From: Pratylenchus scribneri
Lineage: Eukaryota > Nematoda > Chromadorea > Rhabditida > Pratylenchidae
DNA length: 64,000 nt
Assembly (NCBI GenBank): GCA_030063045.1
Contig: JAQSEB010000223.1
Span: 230,001 to 294,000 of the forward strand
Direction: 5' to 3'
Shown: positions 55,301 to 64,000 of the stretch, piece by piece
Layout: every line of letters starts with the position of its first letter
Numbering within the stretch: the first letter of the stretch is position 1
Translations under genes and position numbers: made by a program
Notes under the pieces: model-generated
Databases searched by the model: none
What the model saw: only the letters and a program-made list of their open reading frames with translations
What the model was told of the DNA's origin: nothing

Positions 55301-56428
55301 TATTTTGAGGTCTCCTAAACCTATTTTTGACAAATTTCACAAATAAAGCCTAAATAAGTATAAATTTTTCGACCTAAAAATCATCTCCTACAATGATTTT
55401 ATTACCAAAATTTCCAGTAAAAATTATTGTTAAAATAATAATTGATAAACCTTGGTCCAGTTGGTGAATTACTGACATTTGGAAGCAGCAAATTCAGTGA
55501 AGTTGGCGATGAAGACGACGGGGAATTTTCTTAACCATAAAAATTTATTAAAATATTTAAAAAATTTTGCAAACGTCCAAAAACTGAAGGCGATTTCTTC
55601 AACAGTGTTTTGAATGTGTTTCGAACGTCGGAGGTTTTTCTACGCAATTCGGCGGTTTCCTGTCGCAACAATTCCCTAAAAAATGGGAATAAAAGATGAA
55701 TGAATCATCGGAAATTTTACCGGTTTTTATTGTAATCATTCAGCCTTTTGTTCTCATATTGATAGATTTTATAGCATTGGGAACAAAGGCCGCGGCCTGT
55801 TGAAAAATGAAAAATTATTCCCGAAAAAAGCATTGAATTTATTTATGTTTCGTATCAAAAATTCAATATTTTTCAGGCATGTTTATGTTTAGATCTAGGA
55901 TTAGGGCCAAGCGTGTTGGCAAATTTATGGCTTCATATTGATTTTTCAAAAGTAAAATTTTTTGGGTAAATTCAACCCAGCTTTTCATGCAGAAAAATAA
56001 TATTTTGACCATGTAACTTGAAACTTGCTGTAACAAGTTATTGGGGTTTAGCATTAGGCTAGCATAGGATACCTTTAAAAAAGAACCCGATCAGGGTATT
56101 TTATGGATCTAAAAATACCAGATTTTTAAACATGAAAAGCTATCGGTAAATTCTTTGATTTAATGCAGTTAAATTGCCGTTAAATATTTTATTTTAAGGC
56201 CATCAAAATTATTAATTAAAAAGAATACATTGCGGTGTTCCATAAAATGAGCCACATTGTTTGCACAACTTAAAACAATTAAATAATTAAAACTAAATTA
56301 TATTAAAAAATGAAAGAAACCAATTCATTGTCGGACAAATGAAATTGGCTGCCATGTTGCCTCTCTTGACTGCCAACATGAAGAAGCCAATCATCCGAAT
56401 CATCAATTTTATTATTTTCAGCTGCCAT
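49359..56428 (-). CDS. rabx-5: RABX-5 / Rabex-5 (RABGEF1), Rab5 guanine nucleotide exchange factor
   Basis: Fifteen exons: 56321-56428, 56229-56268, 55721-55796, 55575-55675, 55451-55529, 53846-53972, 53261-53433, 52841-52967, 51537-51589, 51433-51491, 51239-51376, 50582-50606, 50415-50532, 49960-50063, 49359-49479. The splices are in phase and give 482 residues, against 491 in human RABGEF1. An A20-type zinc finger (Cys 38, 41, 54, 57) should bind ubiquitin. A helical bundle (about 135-235) precedes the VPS9 exchange domain (about 236-405). The latter carries [21 protein letters not shown], with the conserved Asp near 321, and [14 protein letters not shown], with Tyr near 362-364. A coiled coil follows (about 409-470). 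The protein activates Rab5 on early endosomes. Intron 5 is long and full of repeats. Intron 8 has a MITE beside the donor. Confidence 0.93.
49551..49642. repeat. Foldback element (92 bp) in RABX-5 intron 14
   Basis: The ends CGGCCCTGTTTCAAT and ATTGAAACAGGGCCG are perfect inverted repeats. Between them CTTGAAACTTGGAA and TTCCAAGTTTCAAG continue the stem. A small MITE or hairpin. Confidence 0.65.
49650..49880. repeat. Dispersed repeat, copy B (inverted relative to 45415-45665)
   Basis: It is in RABX-5 intron 14 and reads as the reverse complement of the copy at 45.4-45.7 kb with scattered differences. No ORF. Confidence 0.6.
50092..50396. repeat. Two tandem copies of a ~150-bp repeat in RABX-5 intron 13
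   Basis: Each copy runs from CTCTATTAGAAGCCC through AAGGAGAAAAAAGTAAAAAA to AAGCCCCGGGGCTTCTAATA. The edges resemble those of the element at 43.8-45.0 kb, so this is probably a short member of that family duplicated in tandem. Confidence 0.65.
51967..52366. mobile_element. hAT-like MITE (400 bp) in RABX-5 intron 8
   Basis: The ends CATACATGCGCTTGGGGG and CCCCCAGCGTATGTATG are imperfect inverted repeats. The flanking octamers AATTTAAG and ATTTTAAG differ at one base. The interior contains repeated TACTACCCA motifs. No transposase. Confidence 0.6.
52535..52828. mobile_element. hAT-like MITE (294 bp), touching a RABX-5 splice donor
   Basis: The ends CAGGCACGTA and TACGTGCCTG pair perfectly. 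The target duplication ACCAGCAC is perfect (52527-52534, 52829-52836). Donor GT of exon 8 is at 52839-52840, so the inner copy of the duplication covers donor positions +5 to +12. Homologous to 54638-54950. Contains long G runs. Confidence 0.85.
53472..53797. mobile_element. Palindromic MITE, copy 2
   Basis: In RABX-5 intron 6. Same inverted halves as 35445-35757, with ends TTACCCAAAA and TTTTGGGTAA. Confidence 0.75.
54060..54137 (-). pseudogene. tRNA-like repeat, copy 1, RABX-5 intron 5
   Basis: On the minus strand GGGCCC...TTAGTCTATCGG and GGGTTAGAACCC resemble A and B boxes. It is related to 54482-54552 and preceded by the same TATGAAAAAAT flank. Stems are imperfect. Confidence 0.35.
54482..54552 (-). 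pseudogene. tRNA-like repeat, copy 2, RABX-5 intron 5
   Basis: 71 nt. The acceptor strands TGGCCCT and GGGGCCA pair over seven positions with one G-T. The B-box GGTTCGAACCC is intact. The D-arm spacing is off by one and the T stem is short. Confidence 0.4.
54638..54950. mobile_element. hAT-like MITE (313 bp) in RABX-5 intron 5
   Basis: The ends CAGGGACGTA and TACGTCCCTG are perfect inverted repeats. The 8-bp target duplication ATATTTTT is perfect (54630-54637, 54951-54958). The interior repeats AGCCGCGCAGCGAAAAATTT and long G and C runs. Same family as 52535-52828. Confidence 0.85.
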
Positions 56429-56499
56429 TCTTTTTTAAAAAATAAATTATAAAAATTAAATAAATAAAAGATAATAAATTTTGTCATTAAAATTGCTTT

Positions 56500-56820
56500 T
56501 TTTTTACCCCAAAAGTAGTTTTTGACTTCTAATAAATCAGAAAATAGTTTTATACCTTACAAACCTTATACCATTTTGTAGATCTCAATTAGACGCATCG
56601 AATGGTATATAATTTGTCATAGTTTGGTCCAAAATTAAGGATATTAAACCGTTTAAACCATATTTCCAGTTTTCGGTTTTAAACTCTTTAATTTTGGTTA
56701 AAAACCTGACATTTTATATGCCATTCAATGCGTCTCGATGAGATCTACAAATTGGTATAAGGTTTGTAGGGTTTAAAACCGGTTTATGATTTATTAGAAA
56801 TCAAAAACTAATTTTTGGGT
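56500..56820. mobile_element. Palindromic MITE, copy 3
   Basis: Between the carrier gene's stop and the RABX-5 start. Same family as 35445-35757 and 53472-53797. Confidence 0.75.
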
Positions 56821-57039
56821 TAAAAATAAAAAATGTGTAAAATTACTTCATTAATGAAAAATGAAAATAAAATAAATAAATAAAAATTAGAAATGAAATA
56901 AATCAATGAAATATATGAGAATTGTTTTTTTCTTCAATAAAAATTTATCAAAAAAATCACAAAAATTATATGGCATAAAATCTCGAAAAAATACAACAAA
57001 AATAAAAAAATCAAATCAATTTAATTCAAATAATTCCTC

Positions 57040-60000
57040 CTAAAAACGCCCTAAAAATTGCTTCGTATTTTCATAGACAATGAATAGGGCACCGCTTGCA
57101 ATGAAAGTCCGTATCAAAGTTGGTGAAAGGCCTTTGTAGAATGCTTTGAAGCCTTTAAAGAATTATTTTAAAATTTAGGGAAAAAGTAAAATAAATATTT
57201 AATTTGTCGAAAACACTAAAAATGTCGAAAAGATTGAAAACGGTTCAGTGGTTTGTCTTAATCCAAAAACCTTATATTTAATCGATAGATCAGACGCATC
57301 ATTTGATTATGTTTTGACTTGGGTTTAACCAATTCTAATTTAGTTTTGAACTATTAAATCAAAATGTGGTTTAAACCGTTTAAAACCCTTTAATTGTTGA
57401 CCAAACCAAAATGTAGTTTAAACCGTTTAAAACCCTTTAATTGTTGACCAAACCATAACCAAATTATATACCATTCAATGCGTTTTGACCAGCTCTATCC
57501 AATTTTGGGTATATTTGGTTTGTGAATGCGTGGGACAAACCCTCCTTAAACCGGTTTAATTATTTTTTTGTACTCTTTTTTCGGCATATTCAGTGTTTTT
57601 TCGACAAATTAAATACTAAAAATAAATAAAAATATGAACCTTCTTCACGGTAAATTTTCATTAATATTGAGCTGAATGTGCCCTTTTGACCGACTTGCAT
57701 TCGACTTTTAACTTAATTAAATAATTTTTATTGGATATTAGGGAAATTAACCAACCAACATCGGCAGGGAATATTGCCGTCCAAAGTGCCTTAAAAAGAG
57801 TTTACATTGAATTTTTCTTTAATGAAAAAATTTACCATGCCACCAATTCCGCCGGAAATTGCCGTTCGAAATATTCCTAAAAAATAAAATTTTTTAATTT
57901 TAATTTATCTAATTTAAATTTATTTTTTAATTAATTAGAATTTAATTAATTAATTTGCATTTTATTTTTTTTTATTTTTTAATTAATTAATTTATCTAAT
58001 TTAAATTTATTTTTTAATTTAACTATTTAATTTTAATTTAATTAATTATTATTTATATTTAATTACTAAATTACAAAAATATTTACCGATTTCATCTTTT
58101 GTCTTCCCTTTTGGAGTTAGCAGTTTCCGAGAGAATTCATACGCACCAAAGAAGAAGAAATATCCGGGAATTTCGCGGACCAATGTGGCCTGCGGATGAA
58201 GGAAAATCGGGGAATAAATTGAATTTTTTTATATATTTTAATGTCTAATATCTAGGGTTAATTATCCGTTGACGGGACGGGTACGCGGGCAGGGTATTCG
58301 CGCGATTTTGGGTTAATTATCCGTCCCGCCTACCCGTCCCGTAATTTCCGAATTACCCGTTACCCGTGCTTTTCCTACCCGTCCCGTAATGTAAAAAATA
58401 ACACCATAATTTGGGTATATCGGGAAAAAAAATTCTTCACAACTTACCAAAAATAAAAGAAAGATTTATATATGAATTCAATTTGCTCAGTTGGATACTG
58501 ATTGACTTATAATTTTTGGACGATGGTTCGAATCCTATCAGCGAAAAATAATTTTAATTATAATTTTGTTGATAAAAATTGCGAAAAATTTGACTACTTT
58601 ATAAAAGCTATTTTTGAACAATTGTAAAATATAATATTTTTATATTGCAATTATAAGAGGGACTCATTGTGGTGAGAAAATATGTTTACATTTTTAATAT
58701 TTTTTGTCTTTCTGGAAAAATGACCTTGGAGAAATTATAATTTGAAGTCAATTGTGATAAAAATTTGCGTGTAAAAAACCTAACAAAAATTTTTGCGCTC
58801 GCGCCTATCGGCGCTCGCAAATATTCAACTTATATAAATTTTTCGATCATGACTTTAAAATATCGAATTATTTTCATTTGAAAATAAAAAAAATATTTTT
58901 TAATAATTGTCAGCCAATCGAATTAAGATTGGGGTGCAAAAAAATTTTCGATAAAAATATTTTATGCCCTTGGTCCATCCTTTGCTTTTTCAAGGTAAAA
59001 TTTAGCATAATCAATATGGCAAATTATCAAAAATTTGATTTAAATTAAATTCAGAATCGTGTACAGTGTTTCAATTTGCCTCTAAAAATGTCACTTTTGA
59101 AATTTTTTTTTACCAATTTTTGAATTTTTTATCAATTTGGTTTGGACTTTGGAGTACTCGCTTTTTATTGATCAAAAAATTAAATAAAAATTGAAATGAA
59201 TAAGAATTAAATAATAAAAAATAGAAAAAAAAAATTGTTAAAATTATGATATTTATTTTGGCAATTTTTAAAAATTTTTTTAAACGAATTTCAAAAAAAA
59301 TGCCTTAAAGGGCACGGGACGGGTAGTATCCGCGGATAATTTTTGAAAATGGCCTACTCGTCCCTTATCCGTGCCTTGATTATCCGCACTACCCGTTACC
59401 CGTGATTTCATTATCCGCGCACGGATAATTAACCCTACTAATATCTAATTTGATGTTCTACACACGAAAATGCGGTTTATTTTAAGAGTTAATTTGGTAA
59501 AAATTCGAATTTTTTTCTCCAAAAATTTGCCAAAAGATTCGTCTTTATGGATGTTTAATATATTAATGAATGGAAATGGAAAATAATCAATTTTCCGATA
59601 ATTTGTTAGCCTAAAACCTACTATTGGTCCGGAGAGTTCGATGGATAGAAACAATCGTAAGGAGTAAAGACCAGAGACCAATTATATAAATTTAAATGGC
59701 CTTAATTTCTTATTTTCTAGCCTCTAAAAGCCTTAATTTATGACCAAAAACCAATAAAAATTTCCGTTAAATTGGCTAAAATAATTTTTTTAAATTTTAT
59801 TAAATAAAAAACTCACCACAAATCCAGTGTAGAATGAACGGAGACCCGAAGTTTTGTACATTTCACGTGAGATGGAAAAAGGCGTCCTTTTAAAACATTG
59901 ATTTTAATTTATTAAAAAATGTACCTTTTAACATTTGGATTCAGTTCGGTTTGGGCTTGTAATTGACATTTTACTAATTCTAAAAGTTGTGCATAAATCA

Positions 60001-61040
60001 AAGCATATGCGAAAAAATTTTTGTATTTACCTGTTGGACAAAGCACCAATGCAGCGAAAAAGGCGGCCATTGAACCAGCTATGAAAATTTACAAAAAAAA
60101 AAAATATTAAAATTTATTAATGGTAACCTGATGCATTTTGCACGGGTGTCATTTGCTTAACCGAAGGGCTTCCCACCAAATTGGCAACCGCTTAAATTTA
60201 ATTGATTAATTTTTTAAAATTTTTTAAGAATTTTTAAAATTTATTTTTTCAAAATTTTTTTGAGTTTTTGAAAAATTTATTTTAAAATTAACCTTTTTGG
60301 CAAAATCCATATGAGAAGAAGAGAATACTGTTCTCTGAGACATTGGCAATCAATGCTGGGATTGAGCCTAAATAATTTAATTTAATTATAAATTTATTTA
60401 AATTAACCGGCATATAATCCTCTGACGCCTTCTGCACGATAAGTCTGGCGAAAGCACAAAACCCAATTTTTGTATATGCTTGGAAATGTTTGCATTTTGA
60501 CTTTTATCTGTGGGAAATATTAAAAATAGGGTCTATTTTTGATTGTAAAATTAATTATTTTAATATGTGAATATTCAATTCAGCCAATTTAAATGATTGT
60601 ATTTAATAATTAAAGATATTGGCTATTCATAAAAAAATGAAGGACAAAAAAACTTTTAAAAATCTGTTTTTGTATTTTTTTTTACCATATCTCGACCAAA
60701 ATTTACTAGTTTCCTTTTTAAATTTTTGGTCAAACTATCAAAAATAATTAGTTTTGATCTATTAGTCATTGGAGAGGCAACATTTATGGTAATTTTAATT
60801 AATTTTTTATCATTCATATTTCCCAATGAATGGTTTATTAATTATTTTTTATTTACTTAATTAAGTTAAAAAAATATAAACCGTATCCAAAGGCTGCGCA
60901 CTATAAACATTGGCAGCTCCGCCTGATTTGCGAAAATTATTCAAATAAATTTACTAATAATTTAAACCTGCCGTTCCTGCAAGCAAATCGATGATTCCAT
61001 CCTTAAAATGTTGAATTCCTCCGGTCGATTTTTCCACCAT
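57040..61040 (-). CDS. Mitochondrial ornithine-type carrier (SLC25A15-like)
   Basis: Thirteen exons: 60968-61040, 60882-60922, 60408-60507, 60293-60367, 60128-60190, 60031-60078, 59925-59979, 59817-59886, 58087-58189, 57836-57876, 57756-57789, 57640-57711, 57040-57152. They are in phase and give 295 residues (human ORNT1 has 301). All three carrier signatures are present: [22 protein letters not shown] and FPADVVKSRMQ. Family-specific stretches are [46 protein letters not shown] and [17 protein letters not shown]. It should sit in the inner mitochondrial membrane and exchange ornithine or related basic amino acids; the carnitine carrier is the nearest alternative. Intron 8 carries a 1.2-kb hAT-like element and intron 12 a tandem-core MITE. 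Confidence 0.92.
57226..57560. mobile_element. Tandem-core MITE, copy 3 (two units)
   Basis: In intron 12 of the carrier gene (57153-57639). Same flanks and units as at 36.0, 41.1 and 61.9 kb. Confidence 0.75.
58253..59437. mobile_element. Non-autonomous hAT-like element (1185 bp)
   Basis: In intron 8 of the carrier gene. Perfect 17-bp terminal inverted repeats TAGGGTTAATTATCCGT, with a perfect 8-bp duplication CTAATATC (58245-58252, 59438-59445). Subterminal clusters of CGGGACGGGTA / TACCCGTCCCG occur at both ends, as expected of transposase binding sites. No transposase ORF. A tRNA-like stretch lies inside near 58484-58547 (A-box TTGCTCAGTTGG, B-box GGTTCGAATCC). Confidence 0.9.
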
Positions 61041-61585
61041 TAAATATAAGTTTAAATTCAAAATTGCTAATTTTAAATAAAATATTTCAATGTGAGATAA
61101 GAACAAATGAATGAAATAATCCATCACAAAATAAGTGTTTATCGAGAGAGAATGAAATGTTTGCCAATAAGATCAACGATTCGAGTTTTTATTTTAACTG
61201 ATAAAACGTGGATAAATAACTAGTGGACGGATTTTAAGGTCACAAAATTTGTACCTATTTAGGAAATTTTTTGTGAAATTTGCCAAAAATAAGGTTTTGG
61301 GGACCCCAAAATGGGTTTTTTGGTATTTTATTTCATTTCTAATGAAATTATCCCATCAAAAAAATGCCAAAAATAGGTAAAATTGGTCAAAAAATTAGGT
61401 CAAAAATTGAAAAATTACATCGAAAATATGAAATTGCCCAAAAATTTTATGTGCTTTCTCACAAATTTGATGCAATAAAACCCTAAAAATCCGTTCCCTT
61501 ACTGATAAAACGTGGATAAACGATAAATAAAATAACATTGTCAAAAGTCAAAAAATGTTCAGTTTCTCCTCTTCTTCCCATCCAT

Positions 61586-63749
61586 TCATTGTTCTGCTGT
61601 TGGGAGGGCATAGATTCGAACGGTTTTGTCGAGGCTGGCACTGGCCACAAATTTGGCATCATCCCCGAATCGGACGCCAGTCACCGTTTGGGTATGCCCT
61701 TCGAATTGGGCAATTTTGTTCCATGATTTCACTTGGAAAATTTCCACATGTTCACCGCCGACTGCCAAATATGCTCCAGATTTGTCGAATGTCAGTGCAT
61801 TAATCTGGCAAATAAATTAATAATTAGATGGAAAAATATTGAAAATGCCGAAAAAAATTAAACCGGTTTAAACCTTATACCCAATCGACAGAACTTGTCA
61901 AGATGCATCATTTGATTATGTTTTGGCTTTGGATTTAATCATTTCTAATTTAGTTTTAAACCATTAAAACAAAATGTGGTTTAAACCGTTTTAAACCCTT
62001 TAATTGTTGACCAAACCAAAATGTGGTTTAAACCGTTTAAAACCCTTTAATTGTTGACCAAACCAAAATGTGGTTTAAACCGTTTAAAACCCTTTAATTG
62101 TTGACCAAACCATAACCAAATTTATATACCATTCAATGCATCTTGACCAGCTCTATCCAATTTTGGGTATATTTGGTTTGTGAATGTATGGGAAAAACCA
62201 TTGAACCATTAGAATTATTTTGGCCATGCGCCATGTGTACTCTTTTTCAACAGTTTTTTCCGGTAAATTAAATATTCTCTTACCGCAAGTTTTGAATTGT
62301 GCGGTGCCAATGTCTTCAAATTCTTCAGCTTACGAAGATCCCAAATTTTAATTTCGCCATCCAACGAGCCGGTTGCCAAATAATAGCCATTCTCGGAGAA
62401 GGCAATCGCACAGACGGAATCCTATTAATATTTAATTTTTTTAAAATTATATTATTTAAATTTTTTTTTATTATTTTTATTTAAAATATTAATTTAATTT
62501 TATTATAATTCTGAATTAAAATTAATTTTTTTTATTCACAATTTTACCTGATGCCCAGGAAATTGGGCAACATTGACTTGTTCCTTGATGTCCCAAATCT
62601 TCACAATTGAACTTTTGGCGCCGGTGCCAAAAATGAGTCCATCTGGATGGAATTGACCACAAGTCAGCGAAATGTCATCGTCGCCGGATGGAATCTAAAA
62701 AAGAAATAAATTGATTAGGCTTGACAAATAAAATTAAACATTATGGATTAAATTTTGCAAAATTCAAATGTTTTTAAGCCATTAAAATTTTCCTAATTTT
62801 ACTCGATTATAAACTCTTGCTGCCCTAGTACTAGTATTAAAACCTAAATCCTTTAAAAAAGAAAAAGTTTATAGAATTGTAAGAGAAAATGGTACAAGAA
62901 AAATCTAACAAAATTCATTAAAAAATTCTAAACTGGTTCTAATAATAGGTGAAAAGGATACAAATAAAATTCATTTATAACTTTCATATTTATTATCACT
63001 ATTACTAAGCATTTTACTGTTTAGAGCCTATTAAAAATGGCCTAAAAAATTTTTAAATATAATATTATTTATTAATTTTATTAATTAAAAATTTTTGACT
63101 ACCTTGACAATTGGACGTCCAGCATTGAGATCGATCAATGACCAATGGGAATCTTCGGATGTGCACAAAGCATGATCACCTTTAATTAGAGATTTTAATT
63201 TGTGTAAAATTGAGGAGGGAAATTCATATTTAATTCAAATTTTTTAAAACTCCGTTTTTTAAAATTCAGATTTTTTGAAATTAAATTATATTTTAATTCT
63301 ATTTTTAATTGTTTTTTTTTAAAAATTCTGATTTTTTTTGATTTTTTTAAATTCTTATATAATTAATTCTGATTTTTAAATTCTGTTTTTAAATTCTAAT
63401 TTTTAAATTCTGATTTTTTTTTTATTTTATTTCTAAATTAATTTCCAATCACCTGTAGGATGGAGTGACACATCGGTGATCGCGTTGCTATGCACTCCAA
63501 TAACATTTCTTGCGCTGGCTTCATTCGTTGACCAAATGCGAATCTGTTAAATCATTCAAAAGTTAAAATTAATTTACTTCCATTTACCTGTGAATCTTGC
63601 GCGCCCGAAATGACGGTTTTCAAATCTGGATGAAGACGAACGCAGGTGACACGCTTTTGATGGCCTTTGAACGTATTTTCGATGGTATCATTTTCGAAAT
63701 TGAAAAGCACAATGGATTTGTCCATTCCTCCGGTCAAAATCAGATTTTT
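61586..63749 (-). CDS. prp-19: PRP19 / PRPF19, WD40 C-terminal half (5' end outside window)
   Basis: Six exons in the window: 63588-63749, 63453-63543, 63103-63179, 62548-62694, 62284-62421, 61586-61804. Phases agree; they give 277 residues to the stop. Stretches such as [53 protein letters not shown] spacing, [34 protein letters not shown] and [19 protein letters not shown] follow the PRP19 propeller blade by blade. PRP19 is the U-box ubiquitin ligase scaffold of the NineTeen complex, needed for spliceosome activation. The U-box and coiled coil would lie to the right of the window. The last intron (61805-62283) carries a tandem-core MITE. Confidence 0.93.
61840..62215. mobile_element. Tandem-core MITE, copy 4 (three units)
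   Basis: Within the last intron of PRP19. Same flanks and ~47-bp units as the copies at 36.0, 41.1 and 57.2 kb. Confidence 0.75.
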
Positions 63750-64000
63750 CTAAACAAATTCGTTTAAAATTTTAGAGTCGAATCTTCGGCACTTGTTAAT
63801 TATTGTAAAGCCTTGGTCTACGGCTAAATCGATTAGTTAGGGTCGATTTTAATTTATAATCTTTCAATTTCAAATCAATTTAATCGATAAGAAATGAACC
63901 AAATTTATGTCTATCCGAAATTTAAGGTTTTTAAATCGGTTTAACATTTTTATTATGAACCCAATTTAATTTATAGCCAATTGAAATTTCGGGTTTTTAA
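63750..64000. other. PRP19 intron, right window edge
   Basis: No exon is seen between the acceptor at 63750 and the window edge. The AT-rich sequence with AAATCGGTTTAA may be another MITE end. Confidence 0.4.

Noticed and set aside
55095..55346. Overlapping frames of 77-83 codons on both strands with an internal repeat (CAACTATTTTGAGGTCTCCT)
   Set aside because: Two copies of a ~110-bp intronic repeat; no protein family and no splice sites consistent with RABX-5.
59445..59681. 78-codon minus-strand frame next to the hAT-like element
   Set aside because: It lies in a carrier-gene intron, has no carrier motif, and its neighbours splice in phase without it.

Overview
The window is eukaryotic and almost certainly from a nematode, most likely a plant-parasitic tylenchid of the cyst-nematode type. 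I infer this from the rDNA (18S ending CTGCTGCTGGATCATTA, ITS1 and 5.8S character), the very short AT-rich introns (about 40-60 bp), a BEL/Pao retroelement with an envelope-like region, and a rDNA-associated R4/R2-type non-LTR element. Everything with a clear coding or rRNA sense lies on the minus strand.

Bases 1-31.7 kb are a damaged edge of an rDNA array. An 8.7-kb amplicon occurs twice (1-7816 and 8713-16514, only three differences seen). Read on the minus strand, each copy holds the 3' end of a BEL/Pao element, a 3' piece of 5.8S, ITS2, a 28S gene broken next to the R2 site, a 28S 3' fragment with the sarcin-ricin loop, spacer, and a reverse transcriptase ORF of R4/R2 type. In the second copy the BEL/Pao element is complete (15626-26928): identical-looking 554-bp LTRs, a 5-bp target duplication, and a 3299-codon open frame for gag-pro-RT-RH-IN, an envelope-like region and an unexplained ~680-residue extension. 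It sits inside 5.8S. The 5' part of 5.8S, ITS1 and an apparently intact 18S follow, then intergenic spacer with subrepeats and a small hAT-like MITE.

31.9-34.7 kb is a 24-bp minisatellite of more than 100 units. Beyond it the sequence becomes ordinary chromosome with six minus-strand protein genes, each rebuilt exon by exon with splice sites and phases that agree: a short RAB3GAP2 homologue (35108-41668), a two-exon small secreted protein (42774-43072), a seven-exon secreted low-complexity protein (46604-48620), the Rab5 exchange factor RABX-5/RABGEF1 (49359-56428), a mitochondrial ornithine-type carrier (57040-61040), and the WD40 half of PRP19 (61586 to the right edge). RAB3GAP2 and RABX-5 both regulate Rab GTPases; the others have no obvious link.

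Introns and intergenic stretches are packed with MITEs. Five have hAT-style 8-bp target duplications (four perfect, one with a mismatch). Two further families are a ~320-bp palindrome (three copies) and an element with an internal ~47-bp tandem repeat (four copies, each in an intron of a different gene or intron). The 24-bp satellite also recurs, inverted and almost perfectly homogeneous, inside one intron of the secreted-protein gene.
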